Notes: generated by a model not told the origin, from the sequence alone. DNA of 24,603 nt from Candidatus Equinaster intestinalis (GCA_018065375.1 JAGHTJ010000014.1:1-24603), one strand, 5' to 3'; numbered from the stretch's first letter, positions 6,193-14,945 are shown. Made by a program: numbers and translations.

Positions 6193-7263
6193 TTATTCCG
6201 CTTTTTCTGCCGTATAATATTTTCCGTTGGCGTCCGGCAGGCAGAAATTGTATTCGAGATTTACAAATCTTTTCGGCAGGGTATCGGGGGTATAGTTTTT
6301 ATCGGTAACGTGCGTTTCTCCCATTTGTTTATCGGTAAGATTGAAAAAGGCGTAGGAGATTTTGTCGGTGTTTATCGGGTCGTCCCATGTTACGTCAAGG
6401 GCGTACCATTCGCCCGCAAGCTCAAGCTTGTTCCACATGTGGGAGTAGCCGTCATTATCCTCGCCGCGCACCGTAATACAGTTTATATCCGAAAAATTGA
6501 GCAGTAGCTGCATAGCCTTTGAATAGCCCTCGCAAACGCTCTTTCCCTCTACAAGCGCGCCGTATACCGTGTGGCAGAAGTTGGTGCTTTGCGAGTAATC
6601 AATACTGTCGCACAGGTAATCGTGGAAATAAACCTCCTTTTCGAAGGCGGAAAGCCCCTCGGACTTTTTAAGCAGAGCCGCCACGGCACGGTTCAGCTCA
6701 TCTTTCATATCTTCGAGCTTTCCCCGGTCTTCCACAAGATAGGTAAACTGAATATAAATCTCCTCGCTGTTGCTTTCCAAAAAGGTTTTAAAGCTCGTTT
6801 TGAGCCAGAAATACTCGGGATGGTCGGCAAGCAGACTCGTAAATGCAAGGCTGATATTATTCTGGGCATTCGGGTCTTCGGCGGCGCCGTTTACAAGGAT
6901 TTTTCCGGTCAGCAGATTATCAATCGCTCGCATCATAAGCTTATAATAGCCTTTTTGGGCATCGCTTAAAAAGGAATAACAATAATTTTTGTATTTGCCC
7001 TGTTTGCCTTCGGGCTCGGCTTCGGAAGGGGTGTTTTCCTGCTGTTTTTCGGCCTTACTGTCGGTTTCTTCGGCTTTGCGGTTTTCGGTCCGCTCGTCTT
7101 CCTTTTGACCGATTTCCGAAACAATATCACTACTGTCGGACTGTTCCGCCGCGGTTATATCCGAAAGTATGTCGTTTATATTCCTTACTGCCTCCTTGCA
7201 ACCCGCAAAAATCATAAGGAAAGAAAGGGAGATACACGCCATTACAGAAATTAGTTTTTTCAA
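6193..7263 (-). CDS. Lipoprotein with transglutaminase-like domain
   Basis: A 356-aa predicted lipoprotein: a signal peptide with lipobox IFAGC (lipidated C22), then an acidic, low-complexity linker at about 35-90 rich in E, K, S and D. A helical region and a C-terminal transglutaminase-core domain follow. The catalytic triad is intact: C244 in KSVCEGYS, H275 in YSHMWN and D290 in ALDVTWDDP. Such surface domains usually act as proteases or peptide-cleaving enzymes; the substrate is unknown. The start is a TTG at 7263, overlapping the upstream stop as TTGA and preceded by GGGGAGGA. It is therefore translationally coupled to the LCP-like gene, and both products would act at the outer membrane face. 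Confidence 0.9.
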   Translation of the reverse strand: MKKLISVMACISLSFLMIFAGCKEAVRNINDILSDITAAEQSDSSDIVSEIGQKEDERTENRKAEETDSKAEKQQENTPSEAEPEGKQGKYKNYCYSFLSDAQKGYYKLMMRAIDNLLTGKILVNGAAEDPNAQNNISLAFTSLLADHPEYFWLKTSFKTFLESNSEEIYIQFTYLVEDRGKLEDMKDELNRAVAALLKKSEGLSAFEKEVYFHDYLCDSIDYSQSTNFCHTVYGALVEGKSVCEGYSKAMQLLLNFSDINCITVRGEDNDGYSHMWNKLELAGEWYALDVTWDDPINTDKISYAFFNLTDKQMGETHVTDKNYTPDTLPKRFVNLEYNFCLPDANGKYYTAEKAE

Positions 7264-7871
7264 TTCAGGTCCTCCCCGTTAATAAAGTTAATGTTTTGCA
7301 CTGCATTCGGCAGAGCGAGAATAATATCGTAGCCTTCGGGAAACGAAAGGTCGGTTTCGGCGGTTTCGAGAATGCGCCGCAGGGTAGCCGTGCCGGTGGT
7401 TTGATTTGAAAGAGAAAGGAGAATTTTTTCGGTTATCTCCCGTTTTTTCGGGTTTTCGGTGCCCGATTTTATAAGCTCGGCAACCTGAACACCGGTGAAC
7501 AAAAGTGTGCTGTCGCCGCCGGCAAGCTCTATGCCGCCGAGGCAGTCAACCATATCCGCAAAGGTATCGTAATCGCAATTTACGGTTTTGGTAACGGTGA
7601 AGCCGAAATCGCGAAGGGTATCGGAAGAGGCGGTATCATTCATAAAATAGACCCCGATTTTATCCGAATCAATATCGAGAAAAACCGATTCAAGCGGGAG
7701 CTTTAAAAGGAGAGCTTCGCCGTAAAATTCGCCGTTTTTAAGGGTGCTTTCCATGGGGTCTGCCGTGGCAAGCGGCTCCTTTTGAACCGAAAAAAAGGTC
7801 ATCAGCGCAAAGGCAAAAAGACAAAAAACAATGGTAAAAACAAAAGAAAATATCTGACTTCCCTTTTTCAT
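7260..7871 (-). CDS. LCP-like (LytR-CpsA-Psr related) membrane-anchored protein, degenerate
   Basis: A 203-aa protein with one N-terminal membrane helix (about 8-29) and an extracellular remainder. Residues 96-118 (TVNCDYDTFADMVDCLGGIE) match the LCP pattern of a TVNFxxFxxLVDALGGVxV segment. Residues 122-155 match the following 'L(T/D)GEQAL..R..RQ..IL' region. The usual N-terminal half of LCP, with its PRDT-type and arginine motifs that bind polyprenyl phosphate, is largely missing, and the family normally exceeds 280 aa. Classical cell-wall ligase activity is therefore doubtful. It may be a structural or regulatory relative. It is the first gene of a two-gene unit and overlaps the lipoprotein start. 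Confidence 0.72.
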   Translation of the reverse strand: MKKGSQIFSFVFTIVFCLFAFALMTFFSVQKEPLATADPMESTLKNGEFYGEALLLKLPLESVFLDIDSDKIGVYFMNDTASSDTLRDFGFTVTKTVNCDYDTFADMVDCLGGIELAGGDSTLLFTGVQVAELIKSGTENPKKREITEKILLSLSNQTTGTATLRRILETAETDLSFPEGYDIILALPNAVQNINFINGEDLN

Positions 7872-7880
7872 AAGCCGCTC

Positions 7881-7917
7881 CCGATAATAATTTTTATATC
7901 AATAGAATTATTATCGG
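7881..7917. repeat. 12-bp inverted repeat before the LCP-like gene
   Basis: Perfect arms CCGATAATAATT (7881-7892) and AATTATTATCGG (7906-7917) are separated by 13 bp. On the minus strand the downstream arm ends next to the GGGAG ribosome binding site. It could be an operator or a leader hairpin limiting access to that site. Confidence 0.6.
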
Positions 7918-7976
7918 TTTTGTTTCATATATTCATAATAATATGTTAAAATCTGTTTTTTAAGAAAGTGAACTAA

Positions 7977-8017
7977 AGCGCCCGCCCTTGCGGGTACAGC
8001 GGCGAAAAGAGAAGTAT
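7977..8017 (-). other. GC-rich leader segment of the LCP-like operon
   Basis: The promoter at 8024-8052 implies a 5' leader of about 145 nt. Its GC-rich start includes a CCCGC/GCGGG hairpin with a four-base loop (7981-7994) and more GGCGG sequence. I cannot match it to a known riboswitch class or align it convincingly with the cloverleaf repeats. Confidence 0.35.
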
Positions 8018-8023
8018 ATTATT

Positions 8024-8052
8024 ATTGTATCAATTTTAATAAATTTTTTCAA
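8024..8052 (-). promoter_or_regulatory. Promoter of the LCP-like/lipoprotein operon
   Basis: The minus strand has TTGAAA (8047-8052) and TACAAT (8024-8029) with a 17-bp spacer, about 150 bp before the start codon. Confidence 0.6.
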
Positions 8053-8098
8053 GAGCCAATGGCGGCGGGGGTAGGCAAATTAAATATCATATAAACGG

Positions 8099-8127
8099 TT
8101 TACATTTAGGCAAATAATTGTTATAAT
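8099..8127 (+). promoter_or_regulatory. Promoter of the small membrane protein gene
   Basis: TTTACA (8099-8104) and TATAAT (8122-8127) are exactly 17 bp apart, placing the start of transcription about 15 bp before the start codon at 8150. Confidence 0.8.
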
Positions 8128-8149
8128 AATGATGAAAGGCGGAGATTTT

Positions 8150-8524
8150 ATGGATAATGATTTCTTTATAAACGATGAAACCGAGCCGGTTTTGGAGCAG
8201 GAAGAAAACCAAAATGCGGAAGAAATGACCGAAGACGAGCCGAAAAAACCAAAAAAGAATAAATACGAAAAGGCAAGCATTGCATTTAAAATTCTCGCGG
8301 TGCTCATTCTTCTGATAAGTGTAGCCTGCGGGGTTGCCTTCAGCTTCACCGAGGCAACAACCCTCGTGCCTTACGGTATGCCCGATATGCCGAGCATTAA
8401 AACCGAAACAATATTTGAGGTTTGGAGAACGGCGCTTTTCGCCATTGTAGGCGTTTCAAACGGCCTCTGCCTCTGGGCAGTTTCCGAGGTATTTAAGGCA
8501 TTGGGCAAAAAGAAATTCAAATAA
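8150..8524 (+). CDS. Small two-helix membrane protein of unknown function
   Basis: A 124-aa protein. Residues 1-48 are strongly acidic and probably disordered, ending in a lysine-rich patch (PKKPKKNKYEK). Two hydrophobic segments follow (about 51-73 and 92-114), and the end is basic (GKKKFK). The start is the ATG at 8150 after GGCGGAG. The reading frame is open seven codons further upstream, but that part overlaps the binding site and is too close to the -10 box. The gene is monocistronic with its own strong promoter and terminator. I do not recognise the family. Confidence 0.85.
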   Translation: MDNDFFINDETEPVLEQEENQNAEEMTEDEPKKPKKNKYEKASIAFKILAVLILLISVACGVAFSFTEATTLVPYGMPDMPSIKTETIFEVWRTALFAIVGVSNGLCLWAVSEVFKALGKKKFK

Positions 8525-8537
8525 ATTTTTAAAAACA

Positions 8538-8578
8538 AAACTCGGGCGAACATTGTTCGCCCGAGTTTAATATTTTTT
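8538..8578. terminator. Bidirectional intrinsic terminator
   Basis: A perfect 14-bp stem AAACTCGGGCGAAC/GTTCGCCCGAGTTT (8538-8551, 8555-8568) with a three-base loop. T-rich sequence follows on the plus side and A-rich sequence precedes it, so it serves both convergent genes. Confidence 0.88.
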
Positions 8579-9843
8579 TATCTTACCTTATTCATTACAA
8601 GGCCGGTGATGAGCTTGGGATAAAAATAGGTCGATTTTTGCGGCATCTTTTCGCCTGCCGCCGCTACAAGAGCGATTTCTTCAACCCTTGTGGGGTTAAT
8701 GAGGAATGAGCAATCGGCATAGGTTTTAGCCGCCTGATATGCTTCGGTGTCCGAGCGGGTATAGGTGAGGTTTATCTGCTTTGCCATATTTTCCTTATCT
8801 ATTCCCATAATTTCCTCGAGAATAAGGCTGTGAAGAACGCTTACATCAAGTCTGCGCAGAGCCTCGCTCTTTTCGGGGAAAAGCTTATCCATAACCGTAA
8901 TGTCCTTTAGGGTGAGCAGGTCGGCATTTTCGCGGCAGAGCATTACAAACGCTTTTTCGCCCTTATTATATGCCGCGTCCAGCTCGGATTGAGCGTTTTC
9001 GGGCGCGATTTTCTTTACATCGAAATATTTTTCCGATTTTTTCAGAACATCTTCTCTGTTAAAACTTTCGAGCTCCCTTACAATTCGGTGGGTGGGGAAG
9101 ACCACAAGTCCGTCATTTTCCATATCAATAAGGAACATCATAATATACTCGCTGTTTTCCTCATTTTTGCCGTTTTCCCTGCAATATTTACGGTAATTGA
9201 GGGCGGTTTCGTAGCGGTGATGACCGTCTGCAATATAGAGCTTTCTGTTTTCAAACTGCCGATAAATTTCGGCGGTTTTTTCATTGTTCTCTACCGCCCA
9301 AAGGCTGTGTGTAACACCGGCGTTATCGGTAAAGGTATCGTCCGGCGCACCCGAGGAGAGCTCGGAAATAAGCCTTGCGGTTTCGCCGGTTTTATCCGAA
9401 TAAAGCGAATAAATCTGGCTGAAGCTGCAGCCCGAAGCCTTAAGTAAATTAAGACGGTCGGTTTTAGCCTTTGAGAGGGTTTCCTCGTGGGGCAGAATTA
9501 TGTTTTCGCTGAACTCGTGGAGCTTTGCATAGCAGGTGAAGCCGCGAAATGCGTAATTTACACCCGCAACCTCGAATTTTTCCTCATAAATATATATGCT
9601 TTCCTTTTTATCCTGCGCAAGATAGCCCTCCGCTTCCCAAACGCCGAGTGTATCTGCCGCGGATTTGTAACCCTCGGGGGTTTGCTCGGGGAGCTCAAGA
9701 CGAATTATATTATGCTCGTTTTCCCTTAAAAACGCCTGCTTTTCTTCTTCGCTTATTATATCGTACGGCGGACAGCAAACCTGCTTTTTATCGCCCGCTT
9801 TATCTGTAAATCTTAACGCCCTGAAGCCTTTAATTTCTGCCAT
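8578..9843 (-). CDS. DUF1015 family protein
   Basis: A 421-aa soluble protein of the DUF1015 family. Family hallmarks are the N-terminal FRALRF, the CCPPYDIIS segment (family APPYDVIS), IIRLELPE, and the central IADGHHRYETALNYR, which carries conserved histidines and an acidic residue typical of this family. It resembles a proposed HTH-type or SpoOJ/ParA-linked protein in databases, but no biochemical function is established. The start codon is set by AAGGAGATAATATAA. It is monocistronic, with a near-perfect promoter divergent from the ABC operon and a shared terminator at its 3' end. Confidence 0.9.
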   Translation of the reverse strand: MAEIKGFRALRFTDKAGDKKQVCCPPYDIISEEEKQAFLRENEHNIIRLELPEQTPEGYKSAADTLGVWEAEGYLAQDKKESIYIYEEKFEVAGVNYAFRGFTCYAKLHEFSENIILPHEETLSKAKTDRLNLLKASGCSFSQIYSLYSDKTGETARLISELSSGAPDDTFTDNAGVTHSLWAVENNEKTAEIYRQFENRKLYIADGHHRYETALNYRKYCRENGKNEENSEYIMMFLIDMENDGLVVFPTHRIVRELESFNREDVLKKSEKYFDVKKIAPENAQSELDAAYNKGEKAFVMLCRENADLLTLKDITVMDKLFPEKSEALRRLDVSVLHSLILEEIMGIDKENMAKQINLTYTRSDTEAYQAAKTYADCSFLINPTRVEEIALVAAAGEKMPQKSTYFYPKLITGLVMNKVR

Positions 9844-9872
9844 TTATATTATCTCCTTGTGATTTTTTACTC

Positions 9873-9901
9873 ATTTTACATAAAATCGGCAAAAATGTCA
9901 A
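9873..9901 (-). promoter_or_regulatory. Promoter of the DUF1015 gene
   Basis: The minus strand has a perfect TTGACA (9896-9901) and TAAAAT (9873-9878) with a 17-bp spacer. Confidence 0.82.
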
Positions 9902-9910
9902 TATTTCCGC

Positions 9911-9939
9911 TTGAAGAGAGCAAGAAAATATTGTATAAT
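9911..9939 (+). promoter_or_regulatory. Promoter of the Gld-like ABC operon
   Basis: TTGAAG (9911-9916) and TATAAT (9934-9939) are 17 bp apart. The resulting leader of about 70 nt contains a 7-bp inverted repeat, CAGTTGT (9961-9967) and ACAACTG (9989-9995), before the AGGAGG site. Confidence 0.65.
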
Positions 9940-10015
9940 TATTTATAATTTGTTTACAAACAGTTGTCGGATTCCTGATAAAATTTAAACAACTGCTAAA
10001 TTAGGAGGCAATCAG

Positions 10016-10990
10016 ATGATAGAAGTTACTCACCTCAGCAAAAAGTACGGTAATCACCTGGCGGTTTATGATGTATCCTTCAAAATCGAAAAGGGCGAAA
10101 TTATCGGATTTTTGGGACCCAACGGCGCAGGAAAATCTACGATAATGAATATCCTTACGGGTTATCTGTCGCTCACCCAGGGAAAGGTCACGGTAGACGG
10201 CTACGATATTCTCGAAAACCCCAATGAGGCAAAACGCCGCATAGGTTATCTGCCCGAAATCCCGCCGCTTTATACCGATATGACGGTAAGGGAATACCTG
10301 AACTTTATTTACGACCTTAAAAAAGCGAAATTCCCCAAGGCTCCGCATATTGACGAAATTCTCAAGCTCGTTAAAATCGAAGACCATCAGAACAAGCTGA
10401 TTAAAAGTCTTTCAAAGGGCTACAGGCAAAGAGTGGGCATCGCCCAGGCGCTTATCGGCAACCCCGATGTACTTATTCTTGATGAGCCCACGGTAGGCCT
10501 TGACCCCAAGCAGATAATCGAGATAAGAAATCTTATCGAAAAGCTCGGTAAAAACCATACGATAATTCTTTCCTCCCATATTTTGTCGGAAATTCAGGCG
10601 GTATGTGAGAGGGTTATCATAATAAACCACGGTGTGCTCGTTGCAGACGCCAGCCCCGATGAACTCTCCAAAACACTTTCGAATGACCATTCGGTAGCTG
10701 TTCGTATAGGAGGCTCGCCGGAAGATGCGGAGAAGATTTTACGCAGTGTAAAGGGTGTAAAGGAGGTTAAAAACCTCGGTAAAAAAGAAGAGGGTTCAAC
10801 CGATTTTGTTATCACCCCCGAAGAAAACGAGGATATTCGCGCCGCCGTTGCGGCACGTCTTGCAGAGCGCGGCAAACAGCTTTATATGCTTTCAAGCAAC
10901 GAATTGAGCCTCGAGCAGGTATTTATGAAGCTCACCTATGAGGCAGACGGCGTAACCGCCGAAGATTATAACAGGGAGGATGAAGAATAA
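10016..10990 (+). CDS. ABC transporter ATPase, GldA-like
   Basis: A 324-aa ATP-binding subunit of an ABC-2 type exporter. Walker A is GPNGAGKST (34-42), the signature is LSKGYRQ (132-138), Walker B is LILDEP (153-158), and the switch histidine is in LSSHIL. About 100 residues follow the nucleotide-binding domain, as in the GldA/CcmA-like group. AGGAGG lies ten bases before the ATG. It is the first gene of four. Its stop overlaps the permease start as TAATG. The assembly resembles the gliding-motility ABC transporter GldAFG of Bacteroidetes, but relatives in non-gliding Firmicutes have no settled substrate. Confidence 0.93.
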   Translation: MIEVTHLSKKYGNHLAVYDVSFKIEKGEIIGFLGPNGAGKSTIMNILTGYLSLTQGKVTVDGYDILENPNEAKRRIGYLPEIPPLYTDMTVREYLNFIYDLKKAKFPKAPHIDEILKLVKIEDHQNKLIKSLSKGYRQRVGIAQALIGNPDVLILDEPTVGLDPKQIIEIRNLIEKLGKNHTIILSSHILSEIQAVCERVIIINHGVLVADASPDELSKTLSNDHSVAVRIGGSPEDAEKILRSVKGVKEVKNLGKKEEGSTDFVITPEENEDIRAAVAARLAERGKQLYMLSSNELSLEQVFMKLTYEADGVTAEDYNREDEE

Positions 10991-11691
10991 TGACGGCAAT
11001 ATTCAAAAGAGAATTCAAAGCGTATTTTTCAACCCCGATAGGCTATGCCATAGTAGCAATATTCACCCTCTTTTCGGGTCTTTTCTTCAGCGCGGTATAT
11101 ATGGCGGGTCAGCCGGATATGTCGGGAGTAATTTCTGCGATGTCAACCGTTGCGATAATCGCCGTTCCCTTTATCACCATGCGTCTTTTAAGTGAAGACC
11201 GCAAGCAAAAGGTAGACCAGGTGCTTCTCACCGCTCCCGTTTCGGTAGCCTCGATAGTTTTAGGCAAGTTCTGGGCGGCGCTGGCGCTTTACTCCCTCGG
11301 CTTTGCGCCTACACTTATTTATCAGTTTATTATTTCGGTATACGCCGTTTCGAGCTGGATTCCCTATCTCTATGCACTTTTGGGAATTCTGCTTTTGGGT
11401 GCGGTAATGATAGCGATTGGTATGTTTTTATCATCACTCACCGAAAGCTCGGTGCTCGCCGCCGCTCTTACCTATGCGGTATTTCTGGCGGTTATGCTCC
11501 TTTCCTCCTACGCTTCGGCGGCAGGACACGAATGGCTCGAAAAGGTGGGCTCGATAATTTCATTTATCGACCGCTTTAATTCATTCACAACAGGCATTGT
11601 AAATCTTGCCGATATAATTTATATGGTAAGCATTTCGTTCCTGTTCCTCTTCCTCTCAACTCGCTCGGTTGAGCAACGCAGATGGGCTTAA
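10990..11691 (+). CDS. ABC-2 type permease, GldF-like
   Basis: A 233-aa integral membrane protein with six hydrophobic segments. The cytoplasmic loop MRLLSEDRKQKVDQVLLTAPVS is the typical ABC-2 permease element that contacts the ATPase. It begins with the short amphipathic MTAIFKREFKAYFSTPIGY that marks the GldF/NosY-like group. Its start overlaps the ATPase stop by one base, so translation is probably coupled. It is expected to form the membrane channel with the preceding ATPase. Confidence 0.9.
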   Translation: MTAIFKREFKAYFSTPIGYAIVAIFTLFSGLFFSAVYMAGQPDMSGVISAMSTVAIIAVPFITMRLLSEDRKQKVDQVLLTAPVSVASIVLGKFWAALALYSLGFAPTLIYQFIISVYAVSSWIPYLYALLGILLLGAVMIAIGMFLSSLTESSVLAAALTYAVFLAVMLLSSYASAAGHEWLEKVGSIISFIDRFNSFTTGIVNLADIIYMVSISFLFLFLSTRSVEQRRWA

Positions 11692-11706
11692 AGGAGGTGC
11701 GCTCAA

Positions 11707-13410
11707 ATGTCTTTATTCAATGAAAAATCCGAAAATCCGGAAATCGAAAATGAAATTATAAACGAGGCGGAAACCGCAGCCGAGGAAACGGCGGCAGAAG
11801 AAGCGCCCAAAGCAGAAGAAGCTCCGAAAGCCGAAGAAAAGGCGATTTCAGAAACAGCTTCCGAAGAAACTGCCGAAAAACCGAAAAAGCTTAAAAACAC
11901 ATTCCGTCTTAAATACGGCGGCTTTTCCTCTACGATGATTGCCATTGTTCTTGTGGCGGTAATAGTTCTCAATCTGCTTATGAGCGTGCTTAACGATAGG
12001 GGTCTGCTCAAATTCGATGCAACCTCCTCCTCAAAGTACACAATAAGCGAGGAAAACGAGGCGTTCATCAAAAAGATTGATAAACCCGTTACACTTACCG
12101 TTCTTTCAACCAAGAGCGAATATACAAATCTTGCAAATTTCGCGTATCAGTATATGGGAGTAAGCGATGAGAATAATTATTACGACCAAACCGTGAAGCT
12201 TCTTGACCGTTACGCCGAGCTCAACGATAAAATCGAGCTTAAGTATATTGATTTTTACGGCACACAGGCAAAAACCATTGCCGAAAAACACCCGAGTATT
12301 TTCTACGGCGATATTCTTGTGTCGGTAACCGATGAGAAAAACGAATCGAAGGACCGTCTTGTAACCTTTGCGGATATTTACAAGTATGAGAGTATGTATA
12401 GTCAGTACTATACAATCACCGAGAATAATGTAGAATCTGCGGTATCGAGCGCAATAAACATTCTCCTTTACAGCGAGGAGAAAAACCTTGCTCTCATTTC
12501 CTCACATTCGCAGGCCGCCGTGTTCAATCAGTATTATTCAAATGCTCTTAAGCTCAACGGCTTTAATATCACCAACATTGAAGAAACCGTAATTTCGAGC
12601 ATTGATAAAAACCTCGATACGGTAGTTATCGCCGCACCTACAAGCGACCTTTTGCCCGAAGAAATCACCGCTTTAAATACCTGGCTTGATAATGGCGGTC
12701 AGAAGGGTAAATCACTTATATTTATCCCCGGCGGTTCGGTTAATAACTTCCCCAATCTTAAGGAGTTTTTGGAGGAATGGGGCATAAAGTATTCCACCGG
12801 TACACTCTATCAGACCAATAAGGAATACTACTACGGCGAACCCACCACAACCTTCGCTTTCCCCGAGGATAACGATACCACCAAAAAGATTGTTGAAAAC
12901 ACCGAGGCTTTCTGCGTGCTTGCAAACAACGTTCCGATGGAAAAGGCGTTTGATGGCTTTGAGGGCAGAACACCCACCGTTGTTATGAGCACCAACGATG
13001 CAGTTGCCGTAAAGCCCGAAGGAGCAGACGAAAACTGGGCTCCCGCGGCAGACGCCGAGCTTAAAAGCTATGCCACAATAATAGTAAGCGAGGATTTAAA
13101 CCTCATTGACAATAAGCCTTACAGAAGTTATGTTTCGGCATTTTCGAGCTTTGATGCGGTTTATTCACAGTGGGCGCAGTACGACCAGCTTTTGAACCTT
13201 GATACTGCCGTAAACACCGCACTGTTTACCTCGGGCACCGATACCGAGGCTACCGTAACCTTTGTTCCGAAAACCATTACAACCGAGAGCTTCGCAGATA
13301 AGGTAACCGCCGCAAAGACGGTAATAATCGACCTTGTTTTCATAGTAATAATTCCGCTTACCATAATCATTATCGGTATAGTAGTATTCGTAAAGAGGAG
13401 AAGAAAATGA
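11707..13410 (+). CDS. GldG-family ABC transporter auxiliary protein
   Basis: A 567-aa membrane protein. Residues 1-60 are a repetitive acidic, alanine-rich cytoplasmic tail (EEAPKAEEAPKAEE). A membrane helix follows (about 77-98), then a large extracellular domain of the GldG/ABC_transp_aux type, with KYTISEENEAFIKKIDKPVTL, and a C-terminal helix (about 543-562) ending KRRRK. The perfect site AAAGGAGGTG precedes the ATG. The stop overlaps the DUF4340 start as ATGA. Such proteins always accompany this ABC exporter type and probably form its extracellular part. The acidic tail may vary between strains. Confidence 0.88.
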   Translation: MSLFNEKSENPEIENEIINEAETAAEETAAEEAPKAEEAPKAEEKAISETASEETAEKPKKLKNTFRLKYGGFSSTMIAIVLVAVIVLNLLMSVLNDRGLLKFDATSSSKYTISEENEAFIKKIDKPVTLTVLSTKSEYTNLANFAYQYMGVSDENNYYDQTVKLLDRYAELNDKIELKYIDFYGTQAKTIAEKHPSIFYGDILVSVTDEKNESKDRLVTFADIYKYESMYSQYYTITENNVESAVSSAINILLYSEEKNLALISSHSQAAVFNQYYSNALKLNGFNITNIEETVISSIDKNLDTVVIAAPTSDLLPEEITALNTWLDNGGQKGKSLIFIPGGSVNNFPNLKEFLEEWGIKYSTGTLYQTNKEYYYGEPTTTFAFPEDNDTTKKIVENTEAFCVLANNVPMEKAFDGFEGRTPTVVMSTNDAVAVKPEGADENWAPAADAELKSYATIIVSEDLNLIDNKPYRSYVSAFSSFDAVYSQWAQYDQLLNLDTAVNTALFTSGTDTEATVTFVPKTITTESFADKVTAAKTVIIDLVFIVIIPLTIIIIGIVVFVKRRRK

Positions 13411-14945
13411 GTTCTGTCCCCGAAAATAACGAAAAGCGTGAAATCGAATATTCGGTATTCGATAACCCCGAGCATTTCGAAGAAAAGAGCGAAAAGGTAA
13501 AGAAGCATTCAATGAGAAACCGCATAATTGCGGGGCTTCTTGCCCTCGCCGTAATTGCAGGCGGCACGCTGGCGGCGGTAAAGTTTATTCCAAAGCCGGT
13601 GGAGGAGGAAGAAAAAAAGGCGGAAATTCCGATTTTAAATCTTACCGAAACAGCCGAGAGCGTTCTGCTTAAAAACGAAATTACAACCCTTAAGTTTTTA
13701 AGCGCGGCAGGCGAGGTAGACGGTGAATCACAAACCGTTTGGACCATCGAGGGAGTAAAGAGCGAATATACGCAGTCTGATTCCATTGCAAACCTCGTAA
13801 AATCAATTACCGAAATGAAGGCTCTGCAAAAGCTTACCGCGGAAAAAGATGCCGATTACGGCTTTGATGAATCCACCGTAAATGCCGAGATTTTCACCAA
13901 AAGCGGCTCGGTAAAGGTAACCTTCGGAGGTATGGCGCCGGCGGATATAGGAATTTACTGTAAGGCTTCAAACGATAGCGAAAATATCTACGTTGTAAGT
14001 GTTATCGCCGTAACAGCCCTGCAGGTAGTTCCCACCGATTTTGCCAATGCGGACGGATATACCGGCATCGAGCTTAATGCCGTAAATAAAAACTGCTTCT
14101 CTGATGACGGTACCGTTACCGATTTCGATTATATCAAGCTTAAAAGCAAAAATTTCAGCGAACCCCTTGAAATCGTTATGCAAAACGATGAATCCCTCAA
14201 TGCATATTTTGCCTTTAAGGTTGTAAAGCCGATGGAAAGAATCGGAAACAACGATAATTCCCAGGCGATATTAAATCTTTTCGGCAAGGGCTTCTCGGCA
14301 GAGGGTGCATACGCATTTGAGCCTACCGATGTGGTGCTCGAGCGTTACAACCTCAAAAACCCCGATTTCGAATGTACGGTAAGTATTGCCCGCGAGGTTT
14401 ATACACTTAAATTCGGAATTGTGGACGAAACCTACTGCGCGTTTTGGGACGAAAAAGCAAATATGATTGAAAAGGTTCCGATAGCTTCAATTCCCTTCCT
14501 TACAACGAGTATCAATGATTATTATTCGAGCTTCCTCGTTCTGGAAAACCTTTCGGGACTTAAAAATCTTAAAATCGAAACTGCCGATAAATCCTATAAT
14601 TTCGATTTGAAATATACAAAGGGCGAAGAAACGAAGGACGATGTTTATGAGGCATCATTCGGCGGAAAGCCGCTTGATATAACCTCATTTAAGAGCTATT
14701 ATCAGGAGCTTATCGGTATTTCGCCGATAGCCTACGATACCGGAGCCACGGGAGAAACCGATATGAAGATAACCTTTGTTCATTCGGGAACTACAAATGA
14801 TACCGTGCTTACCTTCCGAAAATTCTCGGCGCAGAGGTATCAGGTTGATATAAACGGTCTGCCGCTCGGTCTTATCACCAAAACCACCTATGATAATTTC
14901 TTAAATCTCACCGCAAAAACGGCAGGACAAAGCGCCGAATCTTAA
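13407..14945 (+). CDS. DUF4340 domain protein, ABC operon partner
   Basis: A 512-aa protein with a cytoplasmic N-terminus, a single membrane helix at about 40-61 (RNRIIAGLLALAVIAGG) and a long extracellular beta-rich region. The arrangement matches DUF4340 proteins, which commonly follow GldG-like genes. The domain appears duplicated: segments around 90-240 and 280-490 both look like 'sequence that measures a strand-rich repeat' with LKFG-type edges. It overlaps the GldG-like gene by four bases and ends the operon at a strong terminator. The function is unknown; a role with the exporter at the cell surface is inferred. Confidence 0.82.
   Translation: MSSVPENNEKREIEYSVFDNPEHFEEKSEKVKKHSMRNRIIAGLLALAVIAGGTLAAVKFIPKPVEEEEKKAEIPILNLTETAESVLLKNEITTLKFLSAAGEVDGESQTVWTIEGVKSEYTQSDSIANLVKSITEMKALQKLTAEKDADYGFDESTVNAEIFTKSGSVKVTFGGMAPADIGIYCKASNDSENIYVVSVIAVTALQVVPTDFANADGYTGIELNAVNKNCFSDDGTVTDFDYIKLKSKNFSEPLEIVMQNDESLNAYFAFKVVKPMERIGNNDNSQAILNLFGKGFSAEGAYAFEPTDVVLERYNLKNPDFECTVSIAREVYTLKFGIVDETYCAFWDEKANMIEKVPIASIPFLTTSINDYYSSFLVLENLSGLKNLKIETADKSYNFDLKYTKGEETKDDVYEASFGGKPLDITSFKSYYQELIGISPIAYDTGATGETDMKITFVHSGTTNDTVLTFRKFSAQRYQVDINGLPLGLITKTTYDNFLNLTAKTAGQSAES

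Noticed and set aside
7977..8070. Possible third, degenerate cloverleaf repeat (GCGCCCGCC near 7978 and GGCGGCGGGG near 8061)
   Set aside because: The outer GC-rich blocks are not properly complementary, the three internal hairpins cannot be found, and the interval contains a good promoter. Chance GC-rich sequence is as likely.
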